This document shows, piece after piece, positions 17,361 through 26,074 of a stretch of 64,000 nucleotides of DNA. Origin of the DNA: Flavihumibacter stibioxidans (GTDB taxonomy: Bacteria; Bacteroidota; Bacteroidia; Chitinophagales; Chitinophagaceae); NCBI RefSeq assembly GCF_014332695.1, contig NZ_MBUA01000012.1:367858-431857 (forward strand). The letters are read 5' to 3'. Position 1 is the stretch's first letter; every line of letters begins with the position of its first letter. Made by a program: the position numbers and the translations under genes. The notes below the pieces were generated by a model. The model searched no databases. It was not told the DNA's origin and saw nothing but the letters and a program-made list of their open reading frames with translations.

Positions 17361-18191
17361 TCATTCATCCCGCCCGCCTGTTCTTAATCCCCTTGGCAAT
17401 AACCTCAACCGGCTAACCATCCTTTCCCTTTCCTCTCCTGCAACCCTTGACACCAGTATCAATTCTTCCAGTTCCATTTCCGCCCGGAAACAGCGCCCGG
17501 AAAATTCGAGCAGGATCTCCATGGCCTTCTGTTCATCCAATCGGTCCATGAGTGGAAGCCGCGGATGGTGGAATAAGGTTATAGCCGGACAATCATTTCC
17601 TTTCAGCCAGGCATCGATGACCCTTAAGTTTTCTGCCAGCATCCTGAACGGTCCGGGATCCTGCACCCTTATATACAATGGACAGGCGGGCATACTTCCA
17701 TAATTATTAAAGAGTACCGGAAAACTTTCCTGCTGTCCGGCCACCCGGTTCAGCCACCTGAGCAGGGTGTTTTCCATCTCTTCCCGCGCATAAAAACGCG
17801 CCAGTAACATTCCGGGGCGGGACACAGAAAAAGCATCCTTCCCAAAAGCCTCTGCCGCATATAATTGCTCTGAACCAAGCTGCTGCACCAAGGCCTCCGG
17901 ACACAAAACTTTCAGTTCATAACACAACAGGCTGCCATCTCTTTCCGGCGCCATCCTGCCTTCTTTTTCACTGGCAACGCCTTCCATTCCCCTGGCATTA
18001 CCTTCCTTCCCCCTGGCAACGCCTTCCCAATGGCCGGCAACGCCTTCCCGATGGTCAATAGCATCTTTCTGATGGCCGGCAACGCCTTCCGGAAGACGGG
18101 CAACCCCATCCTGAAGGTGGGAGGTTTCAGAAGCCGGAGCCCTGCTACCCCGGAATGCACCCGGGTTTAAATGATTGTCCATATCAGTCAT
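17361..18191 (-). CDS. 2H-like protein with an N-terminal heptapeptide repeat
   Basis: 276 residues. Residues 28-83 are eight heptapeptides of the type EGVAGHQ / EGVARGK / EGVASEK, encoded by a 21-bp tandem repeat (17943-18110). The remainder (LLCYELKVLCPEALVQQL, later AITLFHHPRLPLMDRLDEQK and ELEELILVSR) has the length and order of a LigT-like 2H protein, but the first His motif is not conserved. Function unknown. It is transcribed divergently from umuD across a 106-bp region with operator-like repeats, so it may be coregulated with the mutasome genes. Confidence 0.5.
   Translation of the reverse strand: MTDMDNHLNPGAFRGSRAPASETSHLQDGVARLPEGVAGHQKDAIDHREGVAGHWEGVARGKEGNARGMEGVASEKEGRMAPERDGSLLCYELKVLCPEALVQQLGSEQLYAAEAFGKDAFSVSRPGMLLARFYAREEMENTLLRWLNRVAGQQESFPVLFNNYGSMPACPLYIRVQDPGPFRMLAENLRVIDAWLKGNDCPAITLFHHPRLPLMDRLDEQKAMEILLEFSGRCFRAEMELEELILVSRVAGEERERMVSRLRLLPRGLRTGGRDE
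17943..18110 (-). repeat. In-frame 21-bp minisatellite, eight units
   Basis: Eight consecutive 7-codon units encode DGVARLP, EGVAGHQ, KDAIDHR, EGVAGHW, EGVARGK, EGNARGM, EGVASEK and EGRMAPE. At the DNA level the core ggcaacgccttcc recurs. Because the unit is a multiple of three, copy-number change keeps the frame open. Confidence 0.85.
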
Positions 18192-18254
18192 TTTAGCAAA
18201 CCAAACTATTTAGCATAAATTTACTAATTATTTTAGTAAAACCAAATAAATTTG
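18192..18254 (+). promoter_or_regulatory. Promoter and operator-like repeats between umuD and the 2H-like gene
   Basis: A perfect inverted repeat tttactaa (18220-18227) / ttagtaaa (18233-18240) with a 5-base spacer overlaps where a -33 element would lie for the -7 box taaatttg (18247-18254). Related half-sites tttagcaaa (18192-18200) and tttagcataaa (from 18209) lie upstream. The arrangement suits a dimeric repressor acting on both divergent transcripts. The regulator is not identifiable from the window. Confidence 0.6.
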
Positions 18255-18297
18255 TACCTCATCCAAACTTCTTACAACTACATTCAAACTACTGTAT

Positions 18298-18732
18298 ATG
18301 GAATTAGATAAAAGTTACACCCCGACATACACCGGTTCAAAATCCTTTAGCCAGCACCAGATCCGAAACACAAACGCCACTGGTTTTGGTGCCGCAGCGG
18401 ATGATTATGCCGAACGCGGCCTGGATCTCAACGAAGAACTGATCCGGAACAAACCTGCCACCTTTTTCCTGCGCGTCCGCGGAGAAGCCATGATTGGTGC
18501 AGGCATCCAGGATGGAGACCTGGTCATCGTTGACCGCTCCCTGTCTCCCCAGAGCGGAAAAATCATCATTGCAACCCTGAATGGGGAAATGCTGATCAGG
18601 CGTTTTGAAAAAACCTTTAATAAAATGCGGCTCCTTCCTGAAACGCCACGTCTTGCGCCCATCGACATTGATCCCTCCTGGGAAGATTTCAGCATCTGGG
18701 GAGTGGTCACTTATATTATCCATAAAGTGTGA
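18298..18732 (+). CDS. umuD: UmuD-like protein with both catalytic residues replaced
   Basis: 144 residues aligned end to end with UmuD. Around the usual nucleophile the sequence is GEAMIGAGIQDGDLVIVDR, so Ala64 (codon GCC) stands where UmuD has the Ser of GDSM. At the general-base position, GEMLIRRF has Arg101 instead of Lys. The self-cleavage site region reads ATGFGAAADDYAE with Thr28-Gly29 in place of Cys/Ala-Gly. The fold-defining parts (DLNEELI, IVDRSL, IWGVVTYII) remain. It probably cannot process itself; it may serve as a constitutive partner or brake of the downstream polymerase, or be cut in trans. The operon continues 14 bases later with umuC. Confidence 0.88.
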   Translation: MELDKSYTPTYTGSKSFSQHQIRNTNATGFGAAADDYAERGLDLNEELIRNKPATFFLRVRGEAMIGAGIQDGDLVIVDRSLSPQSGKIIIATLNGEMLIRRFEKTFNKMRLLPETPRLAPIDIDPSWEDFSIWGVVTYIIHKV

Positions 18733-18746
18733 GGTTTGAACCATGA

Positions 18747-20093
18747 TTGTCCACCCACCCCCACCTCCGAGCCAACCACAAATCACCAGCAAAATTGTAC
18801 GCTTTACTCGATTGTAACTCCTTCTACTGCTCCTGCGAGCGCCTGTTCAGGCCCGACCTGGAACACAGGCCCGTAGTGGTGTTGAGCAATAACGACGGCT
18901 GCGTCATAGCAAGGAGCGATGAGGCGAAGGCTGCAGGCATCGGCATGGGAACCCCCTATTTCCAGTGCCGCGAGCTGGTCCGCGAAAAAGATGTGGCCGT
19001 TTTTTCTTCCAACTACCAGCTCTACGGAGACCTGAGTATGCGGGTGATGGACACCGTTAGACAACTGCTGGGCCCGGATAAAATAGAAGTGTATTCGGTG
19101 GACGAAGCGTTTCTCGACTTCTCGGCAATACCACCCGACCAACTGGAAGCATATGCCCGGAACCTGCGGCAGACAGTGGAACAATGGACCGGCATCAGGG
19201 TATCTATCGGTGTGGCGCAAACGAAAGTATTGTGCAAGGTGGCCAACCGCCTGGCGAAAAAACAGAAAGCAGTTACCGGCTGTGTGATGGTTCTCGACCA
19301 TCCGGAAAAAACGCAGTCCGCCCTTGAACAGACTGAAGTCGGCGAGACCTGGGGCGTGGGACACCAGTATGCCGAAAAGCTTCGCCAGTGGGGCATCTCC
19401 ACCGCCTGGAAACTCAGCCGGATGCCGGAAGAATGGGTGAAAAAAAACCTGGGTGGGGTGGTGGGACAAAGACTGTTCCACGAACTCAATGGACTGCCCT
19501 GCATTGAAATGAAAGACCCGCTGGAAAACAAAAAAATGATCGGCACTTCCCGCATGTTTGGACGCAGGGTCTTTGAACTGAAAGACCTCCGCGAAGCCGT
19601 TGCCAGCTATACAGCCAGGGCTGCAGAAAAGCTGCGCCGGCAATCCAGCGCCGCATCCGTTGTGGAGGTTTACCTGGTAACGGCTTCCGAAGAAAAATTC
19701 ACCTACCACCCGAAAAAATACAGCGCCTCTGCCCGTCTGTCCCATCCCAGTTCAATGACCAATGAATTAATCGCGTATACTTTGCCGTTAGTAGAAGCAT
19801 TATTCATTCAGGGACCACGCTACCTGAAGGCAGGTGTCAATTTCAGTGAACTGGTGCCGGAAAACAGCACCCAGTGCAACCTCTTCGAAACGACCGGAAA
19901 AACAAGCGGATCCAGTTGCGGCAGAAAGGAGAACAAAAAGCTCATGGCGGCGCTCGACAATATCAATGCCAGCCAGCAAGGGGAGATGGTCAGGTTCGCG
20001 GCATCCGGACTCGAACGGTCCTGGAAAATGCGGCAGGAACTCATGAGCCCCCGTTACACCACAAAATGGAATGAACTCTTTGAGGTTCATTGA
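18747..20093 (+). CDS. umuC: Y-family DNA polymerase UmuC (Pol V catalytic subunit)
   Basis: 448 residues from TTG 18747; a second TTG at 18795 would give the family-like start M-YALLDCNSFYCSCERLF, so the true start may be there. An in-frame TGA at 18744 rules out anything further upstream. Active-site acids are present in LLDCNSFY and EVYSVDEAFLDF, and the thumb/little-finger regions (GVAQTKVLCKVANRLAKK) are intact. The C-terminus is about family length. Expected role: error-prone translesion synthesis in an SOS-like response. Its UmuD partner in the same operon is catalytically altered, which is the main oddity. Confidence 0.92.
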   Translation: MSTHPHLRANHKSPAKLYALLDCNSFYCSCERLFRPDLEHRPVVVLSNNDGCVIARSDEAKAAGIGMGTPYFQCRELVREKDVAVFSSNYQLYGDLSMRVMDTVRQLLGPDKIEVYSVDEAFLDFSAIPPDQLEAYARNLRQTVEQWTGIRVSIGVAQTKVLCKVANRLAKKQKAVTGCVMVLDHPEKTQSALEQTEVGETWGVGHQYAEKLRQWGISTAWKLSRMPEEWVKKNLGGVVGQRLFHELNGLPCIEMKDPLENKKMIGTSRMFGRRVFELKDLREAVASYTARAAEKLRRQSSAASVVEVYLVTASEEKFTYHPKKYSASARLSHPSSMTNELIAYTLPLVEALFIQGPRYLKAGVNFSELVPENSTQCNLFETTGKTSGSSCGRKENKKLMAALDNINASQQGEMVRFAASGLERSWKMRQELMSPRYTTKWNELFEVH

Positions 20094-20101
20094 GGATCCC
20101 A

Positions 20102-20261
20102 GGCGTCTGACGTTGGGATCCCAGGCGTCTGACGTTTAGCATTACTGAAAACCGTGGATCCAAACGTCAGACGCCTTTCCGTGAGCCCAAACGTCAGACG
20201 CCTTTCCGTGAGCCCAAACGTCAGACGCCATTCCCTCCACCGAACCCAAACGTCAGACGCC
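20102..20261. repeat. GTCTGAC repeat cluster D
   Basis: A half-site at 20102, a complete 53-bp unit from ggcgtctgacgttt (20123-20136) to aaacgtcagacgcc (20162-20175) with the conserved loop agcattactgaaaacc, then three more right arms at 20189, 20216 and 20248 spaced by about 27-32 bases. It fills the gap between convergent umuC and DUF72 genes. Confidence 0.92.
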
Positions 20262-20268
20262 TTCCCCC

Positions 20269-21240
20269 CTAAAACAAACTCCCCTGCGACGGACCGCTTT
20301 CATACAACACCGGTACCGGCAATTCCAGCCCGGTTGCGGCCGACAGTACCCGGGCGGCATGCCGCGCAAATTCGGGAACCACACCATCATCACCCATATG
20401 AAGAATGAAAATGGCCTCCTCCAGGCCGGCATCAAACCAGTCGGCTAACCTTCGGGCCCAGGCATCAAGCCGGCTGTAATCCGTCGGATGCAACCGGTTG
20501 CCCACAAAACGAACCATGGTCCGCGAAACCGGCAACTGCATGTGACAGACATCCCGCCTTCCCGCCACATCGGTAATCACGGCGCCAACACCCATACTGT
20601 GCAGCGCCGAAAAAACATGCTCCGTTACAGATGCTTTGCTGAACCAGTCGGGATGACGCATTTCCACCATCCACCGCAATCCCGCCGGCAAGCCCGACAA
20701 ATATTCCAGCAATTCCACCTGCCGGGATGGGCCAAAAGATTCTGACAACTGGATAAAAACCGGCCCCAGAAAACCCGACCCCTTGCTGTTAACCTCCCCG
20801 GCCAGGCCCTTCAACCCCTCGGCAAAGTCCCGTGTCATCGACTCCTTTCCCTTAAGCCCGCCGCGGTGTGAAATCCCCTGGTATAATTTGGGGCAAAATA
20901 AAAAACCCCTCCCCTCCGCCACTTGTCCGGACCATTTGCCCAGGGCCTCCGCGTCATAGAGCTTATAATGGGTGGCGTTCAACTCAATGCAGTTGAACTG
21001 TTCCGAATAATACCTCAGGAAATCCGCCGGCCGCGCTTTTGGCGGATAGAGATTACCCACCCAGTCGGCTTGGGTCCAGCGGGTGGCACCCAGGTACAGC
21101 CGCGGCGCCGCCACCCGTTTTCCACCCAGGGAAAGGGCATTAACCGGCGGATCCGCCCGCAGGCTGAAATCCACCGCATCCAGCATTGATTCAGGCAATT
21201 GTCCAAATTCCATATTCGGTTGCCCCTTGAGGTTGGGCAT
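20269..21240 (-). CDS. DUF72 (YecE-like) protein
   Basis: 323 residues from ATG 21240; an internal ATG at 21213 is equally possible. The TIM-barrel family pattern is clear: YLGATRWTQADWVGNLYPP, then FNCIELNATHYKL, FIQLSESFGPS and WMVEMRHPDWF. DUF72 proteins are widespread and have no settled biochemical role; a nuclease or DNA-repair link has been suggested for some. It starts next to the divergent NamZ-like gene with only 24 bases between the two starts. Confidence 0.85.
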   Translation of the reverse strand: MPNLKGQPNMEFGQLPESMLDAVDFSLRADPPVNALSLGGKRVAAPRLYLGATRWTQADWVGNLYPPKARPADFLRYYSEQFNCIELNATHYKLYDAEALGKWSGQVAEGRGFLFCPKLYQGISHRGGLKGKESMTRDFAEGLKGLAGEVNSKGSGFLGPVFIQLSESFGPSRQVELLEYLSGLPAGLRWMVEMRHPDWFSKASVTEHVFSALHSMGVGAVITDVAGRRDVCHMQLPVSRTMVRFVGNRLHPTDYSRLDAWARRLADWFDAGLEEAIFILHMGDDGVVPEFARHAARVLSAATGLELPVPVLYESGPSQGSLF

Positions 21241-21264
21241 CGCAATTTACCACTAAATTGTAGC

Positions 21265-22443
21265 ATGATCAGGTTCAATGGAATTGACCGGCTACTGTAC
21301 AGTCCGGATACTGTCCCCCATCGGGGAAACCTTCGATGGGGACTGGTTACCAACAACGCGGCCATAACGGCAACAGGAATCCTTAACCGAAAAGAGCTGC
21401 TGAAGAACGGCTGGAATATCACCCGGCTTTTTTCTCCGGAACACGGCCTCACGGCACAGGCTGCGGATGGTGAAAAACAGGGCGACACCACCGATCCGCT
21501 GACCGGACTCCCCGTATCCAGCCTGTATGGCGACAGGTTCGCGCCCTCACCGGAAGAGCTCAGCAGCACCGACGGTATTCTTTTCGATATTCCCGATGCC
21601 GGATGCCGGTTTTACACTTTCCTCTGGACCCTCACACACGTAATGGAAGCCTGCGAAAAAGCAGGAAAACCATTGGTGGTACTGGATCGCAGCAATCCAG
21701 CCGGACTTTCACCGGAACTCGCAGAAGGCCCCTTCCTGGATGAAGTACATTGCAGTTCCTTTATTGGCAGATGGTCTGTTCCTGTAAGGCACAGTTCCAC
21801 CCTCGGCGAACTTGCCCTTTATTTCAGGGCAAGCAGGCTACAGCGTTTAGACCTCACTGTTATACCCTGCGAAAATCCGCCAGCCTGGCCGGTTACTGAT
21901 CCGTTACTGTGCAACTGGACACCTCCTTCACCGGGAATTCCTGAGCCTGTCACCGCTCTATTGTACCCGGGCATGGGACTACTCGAAGGCATCAATATCA
22001 ATGAAGGCCGGGGTACCACGCTTCCCTTCCGCATCTTCGGTGCGCCTTTTATCAGGTCCGCGGAACTGGCCGACGACATCAACGCACTTGGGCTGCCAGG
22101 ATTGACAGCCATCCCTTTCAGCTACCAGCCGGCCTGGGGCGAATGGGCAAACCAGTGGTGCCAGGGCATCCAATGGCTGGTGACCGATGCCCGCCAACTG
22201 AGGCCCGTCAGTGCCATGCTCCGGGTGATCCGCCTGCTGCAACAAATCTACCCCGCACAACTGGCGCAACGAAAGTATGTCACCAATGCCAACCCTTCCG
22301 GGGAAGGACATCTCGACCGGCTGTTGGGACAACCCGATAGCTGGAAAAAAATTGAAAACGGAAGCCTGCTGCCCCAAACCAACCTGCAGGAAGAATGGGC
22401 TGCCATCATCAGCCCCCACAGGCTGTATAATGTGCCCCAATAA
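21265..22443 (+). CDS. NamZ-like exo-beta-N-acetylmuramidase family protein (DUF1343)
   Basis: 392 residues from ATG 21265. The conserved blocks LVTNNAAI, RLFSPEHGLTAQA, LFDIPDAGCRFYTFLWTL, DRSNPAG and GININEGRGTTLPF identify DUF1343, whose studied members (NamZ, GH171) release MurNAc from the non-reducing ends of peptidoglycan pieces. Those are normally secreted, whereas neither possible start here gives a signal peptide, so this copy may act on imported muropeptides. That would feed the AmgK/MurU pair at 7485-9810. Confidence 0.85.
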   Translation: MIRFNGIDRLLYSPDTVPHRGNLRWGLVTNNAAITATGILNRKELLKNGWNITRLFSPEHGLTAQAADGEKQGDTTDPLTGLPVSSLYGDRFAPSPEELSSTDGILFDIPDAGCRFYTFLWTLTHVMEACEKAGKPLVVLDRSNPAGLSPELAEGPFLDEVHCSSFIGRWSVPVRHSSTLGELALYFRASRLQRLDLTVIPCENPPAWPVTDPLLCNWTPPSPGIPEPVTALLYPGMGLLEGININEGRGTTLPFRIFGAPFIRSAELADDINALGLPGLTAIPFSYQPAWGEWANQWCQGIQWLVTDARQLRPVSAMLRVIRLLQQIYPAQLAQRKYVTNANPSGEGHLDRLLGQPDSWKKIENGSLLPQTNLQEEWAAIISPHRLYNVPQ

Positions 22444-22490
22444 TCATTATCTTAACGAATGAACGGCACCTGCCTGGCATGATAACGTAA

Positions 22491-23633
22491 ATGAATATGC
22501 GAAAAATAGCCCTTACCATATTGGAAGGACTGCGGGTCATATTGCAGTTTCTCCTGAAGAAACCGGTTACCTGGCTGGCCGGCAGGATATCCTCCGCACC
22601 GGACCAGGAAAGGGTAAACAGGGCACTTACCGATCTCTACCGGTCAATAATAACCGAACCCGGTAAAAAAGGACCGCTTTACCCCTTCCGGCCCGATGAA
22701 CAGCCGGTGATCATCTTCACCGACCTGCACAAGGGAACCCGCGATGGCGCCGATGATTTCGCCATCTGCGAAGCCAACTACCTGGCTGCCCTGGATTATT
22801 ACGAGGCCAACAACTATTATTATATCAACCTGGGCGACAGTGAGGAACTCTGGGAAAACCTTTTGCCGAATGTGATCACTTACAACAAAGCCAGTTTCGA
22901 AAAGGAAAAACAATTCCTGCAGCGAAAGGCATTTGTTAAACTGTTCGGCAACCACGACCTCTTCTGGGGCAATGATCCCATGGCCCCTGTGTTCCTGAAA
23001 TCAATCTACGACCAACCGCTCAAAGCCAATACGGGCGCGGTCCTCAGGGCAGAACTCCCATACGGGTACCTCGATATCTTTTGCACCCATGGCCACCAGG
23101 GCGATGCACAAAGTGATGGCAACGTTTTTTCAAAATGGTTCGTTTCCTATATCTGGGGACCGGTGCAAAGCTTCCTGGAAGTAAATACCAACCTGCCGTC
23201 GGACAACAGCCAGATGAAGACACTGCACAACCAGTTCATGTATGAATGGAGTGCCGCACAGCAAAACCTGCTGCTGATCACCGGTCACACCCACCAGCCG
23301 GTGTTTAATTCCCTCACCCACCTGGAAAGACTTTACCTGCAGTTGGAAGATGCCAGGGAAAAAAAGGACATTCCCGCCATTGATACCATCCTGAAAGAAA
23401 TTCCCAGGAGGCAGCGTGAATACGACCATGTAAACCATTCTTTCCGCAACATGAAGCCCAGCTATTTCAACGCTGGCTGTTGCTGTTATGCAGATGGAAA
23501 TATAACCGGGATAGAGATCTCCGACGGCCAGATGCGCCTGGTGAAATGGAGCAAGGTTAATGGCATCCCGCAAAGGATCATTGCTGAAAACATCCATCTC
23601 GTGGAGCTGTCAAAGCGGCTTTCGGGGAGTTGA
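22491..23633 (+). CDS. Calcineurin-like metallophosphoesterase
   Basis: 380 residues. The metal-site motifs occur in order: FTDLHKG, NLGDSEE, FGNHD, THGHQGD and ITGHTHQP. The N-terminal region is moderately hydrophobic and may anchor the protein. It resembles LpxH-like and other family members without one clear identity; the substrate is unknown. It follows the NamZ-like gene by 47 bases on the same strand. Confidence 0.85.
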   Translation: MNMRKIALTILEGLRVILQFLLKKPVTWLAGRISSAPDQERVNRALTDLYRSIITEPGKKGPLYPFRPDEQPVIIFTDLHKGTRDGADDFAICEANYLAALDYYEANNYYYINLGDSEELWENLLPNVITYNKASFEKEKQFLQRKAFVKLFGNHDLFWGNDPMAPVFLKSIYDQPLKANTGAVLRAELPYGYLDIFCTHGHQGDAQSDGNVFSKWFVSYIWGPVQSFLEVNTNLPSDNSQMKTLHNQFMYEWSAAQQNLLLITGHTHQPVFNSLTHLERLYLQLEDAREKKDIPAIDTILKEIPRRQREYDHVNHSFRNMKPSYFNAGCCCYADGNITGIEISDGQMRLVKWSKVNGIPQRIIAENIHLVELSKRLSGS

Positions 23634-23656
23634 GCCACCAGTGGCTGCCCCGCCTC

Positions 23657-24469
23657 CTATTGCGCCAGCAGGAACAATATCTTTTTCGCTTCTTCCGTCA
23701 TTGGCCGGGTGGTATCCTGCATCCAGTGCTGCTTAAATGACCTGATCGCAGCAGCGCTATCCTTCAGGTTATAACCTACCACCCGCAACGCCATGAGGTG
23801 ATCAAAATGTTCCGGCACCTGAATCCCGGTTGTATCGCCATACCATTTCCCGAAACCACGCGCTGACAGCGTCTTCCAGGGGAAACGCCAGTTCGGGTCG
23901 TTCTTGCGGGTCGGCGCAATATCCCCATGGCCGATAAAATTGGCTGCAGGAATATCATGTCTTTTTTTCAGGGTGTCGAGCAGGTTATACAAACTGTTCA
24001 GTTGGCGTTCATCAAAGTTTTCAAACCCGTTATTATCGAGTTCTATGCCAATGCTGGATGAATTGATATCGGTATTGTTTCCCCAGCTGCCCACACCGGC
24101 ATGATGCGCCCGAAGATAATCGTTCAGCATCTGGTGAACGGTGCCGTCCTTGCAGATGACATAGTGCGAACTCACTTTTGTCCGCGGCAGTGTGAAAGTG
24201 CGCAGGGTCTGGTCGCAGCTGTTCTGGGCAGTATGGTGAATGATCACAAAATTGGGTTTGCGGATACTCATGTTCGTGGTACCCACCCATCTCCCGGCGG
24301 TTGACATGCTATTGTCCGGGGGAAACTGCTTCAGGCTTTTGGCGATCGCTTTCACCTGCTTTTTATGCGACCGGTTTGTCTTTGCATAGGGGTTGGGACT
24401 GCAGGCGAACACCAGGGCCATCATTATAACGGCAATGGATAGGGGCAGAATTGTCCGGTTTGCTTTCAT
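23657..24469 (-). CDS. AmiD-like N-acetylmuramoyl-L-alanine amidase lipoprotein
   Basis: 270 residues. A lipoprotein signal ends MALVFACSPNP. The Amidase_2 fold carries FVIIHHTAQNSCDQTL, SSHYVICKDGTVHQM, AHHAGVGSWG, SIGIELDNNG and FIGHGDIAPTRKNDPN, which include the zinc ligands (HH...H) and the general base region. A short peptidoglycan-binding-like tail follows (LKDSAAAIRSFKQHW). Expected role: cleaving the MurNAc-peptide bond of cell-wall fragments in the periplasm. It is convergent with the metallophosphoesterase gene. Confidence 0.88.
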   Translation of the reverse strand: MKANRTILPLSIAVIMMALVFACSPNPYAKTNRSHKKQVKAIAKSLKQFPPDNSMSTAGRWVGTTNMSIRKPNFVIIHHTAQNSCDQTLRTFTLPRTKVSSHYVICKDGTVHQMLNDYLRAHHAGVGSWGNNTDINSSSIGIELDNNGFENFDERQLNSLYNLLDTLKKRHDIPAANFIGHGDIAPTRKNDPNWRFPWKTLSARGFGKWYGDTTGIQVPEHFDHLMALRVVGYNLKDSAAAIRSFKQHWMQDTTRPMTEEAKKILFLLAQ

Positions 24470-24490
24470 CAGAACTTACTTGAAAATAGT

Positions 24491-26074
24491 TTAACCCTCC
24501 CCACCCGGGTTCTCCTGTTTTTTAACAACCCTGATCCGAACTTTTGGTTCGCCGTTGTTTTGGGGGGAATCAGGTCCCCCGGTGTGGGCTGTATCCGGAT
24601 GTCTTATCTCTCCGGCAGGCTGGCTTCCCTCCGCGCGGGATTGCTCCGGCCTTTGTGGTGGCTGTCTTTCACCGCGGTGCTGTCTTTCGCCTCCGCCTGG
24701 CTGCCGCTCTCCACGGGGAGGTCGCTCTCCACGCGGCTGCCTGTCACCATGCGGACGCCCGCCACCCTGCTGACCTTCGCCCTGTGCGGGCTCTCCACCC
24801 TCAGCCCTTTCCGGATGCGGATGATGCCTGTTGCCGCTATGGTGTTTTTTTCCACCCCTGTCATCCCTTCTTCCTCCCTTATCCCTGCCGCCTCTCTCCT
24901 CTCTTCTTCCTTCACCTCTCCTTCTCACCACATATTCAGGGGCCGGTCCCAGCTCTGCGGGCACCGGTACTTTTTCAACTTCTTTACCTATGAGCGATTC
25001 GATGCGGGAGAAACGTCCGATCTCCTTATCACTGACAAGCGTAAACGCTTTTCCGTCTTTCTCGGCGCGCGCGGTACGGCCAATGCGGTGCACATAATCC
25101 TCGCCATCATTGGGAACATCATAATTGACCACCACATCAATGGTATCAATATCAATTCCACGGCTCAGTACATCCGTAGCCACCACCACTGGAATACGAC
25201 CGCTTTTGAAACCCTGCAGCAGTTCTTCGCGTTCCGATTGTTCAAGGTCCGAATGTATTTCGGCCACATTGAAATTCGCGCGCTTAAGGGTTTGCGTTAG
25301 TTGCTTAACCGTTTGCTTGCGCGAACAGAATACAATAAGGCTGCGGTGCGGGGTTTCGCGGATGATCTTCATGATGAGCTCATTCTTCTGCGGCTCATAC
25401 ACCACATAGGCCATCTGCCTGATCTTTTCAGGCGGCCTTGATATCGCGATATTCACTTCAACAGGGTCCTTGAGGATGCGCTTCGCCAGGCTCCGGATCT
25501 TTTCCGGCATCGTGGCCGAAAACAGGAGGCTCTGGCGGTTTGCGGGCAGAAAACGGATGATGCGCATGATGTCATCATGGAATCCCATATCCAGCATGCG
25601 GTCGGCCTCATCGAGCACCAGGTACTGGATCTCGCTGAAGTCCACATAGCCCATGTTCAGGTGGGCGATCAGTTTGCCGGGCGTACAGATCACCAGGTCC
25701 ACGCCGTTGCGCAAAGCCTGTTTTTCCTGCACAAAAGCACTGCCATCCCCCCCGCCATAAATGGCAATACTGCTGACTGGGGTAAAATAAGCGAGCCCTT
25801 CAACAGTCTGCGCGATCTGGACAGCCAGTTCACGCGTGGGCACAATAATCACCGCGCTGGTATGTCCTTCATGGCGCTGGTGAATCAGTTTACTTAATAT
25901 GGGTAATACAAAGGCGGCTGTTTTCCCGGTTCCGGTCTGTGCTGAAGCGATGATGTCTTTTCCTTCCAGAATGGGGGGCATTACTTTTTCCTGAACGGGA
26001 GTAAGGGTTACATATCCCATGGCGTCGATCCCTTCCATTAATCCCGGATCGAGGGGTAATTCACTAAAATTCAC
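24491..26074 (-). CDS. DEAD-box RNA helicase, RhlE-like
   Basis: 527 residues. All helicase motifs are present: AQTGTGKT, PTRELA, LVLDEADRMLDMGF, SATMP, ATDVLSRGIDI and HRIGRTAR. After about residue 385 comes a long basic, low-complexity tail rich in Arg, Gly, Gln and Glu (repeats such as RGERQPGGGERQ), typical of RNA-binding tails of Bacteroidota RhlE proteins and prone to length change. Likely role: remodelling structured RNA or ribosome assembly, often cold-induced; no regulatory element for that was recognised. Confidence 0.92.
   Translation of the reverse strand: MNFSELPLDPGLMEGIDAMGYVTLTPVQEKVMPPILEGKDIIASAQTGTGKTAAFVLPILSKLIHQRHEGHTSAVIIVPTRELAVQIAQTVEGLAYFTPVSSIAIYGGGDGSAFVQEKQALRNGVDLVICTPGKLIAHLNMGYVDFSEIQYLVLDEADRMLDMGFHDDIMRIIRFLPANRQSLLFSATMPEKIRSLAKRILKDPVEVNIAISRPPEKIRQMAYVVYEPQKNELIMKIIRETPHRSLIVFCSRKQTVKQLTQTLKRANFNVAEIHSDLEQSEREELLQGFKSGRIPVVVATDVLSRGIDIDTIDVVVNYDVPNDGEDYVHRIGRTARAEKDGKAFTLVSDKEIGRFSRIESLIGKEVEKVPVPAELGPAPEYVVRRRGEGRREERGGRDKGGRRDDRGGKKHHSGNRHHPHPERAEGGEPAQGEGQQGGGRPHGDRQPRGERPPRGERQPGGGERQHRGERQPPQRPEQSRAEGSQPAGEIRHPDTAHTGGPDSPQNNGEPKVRIRVVKKQENPGGEG

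Noticed and set aside
20154-20408. Small frame encoding repeated NVRRLSVSP units
   Set aside because: It is only a translation of repeat cluster D.
23620-23655. Terminator between metallophosphoesterase and amidase genes
   Set aside because: A small agccac/gtggct hairpin exists but has no T run on either strand.
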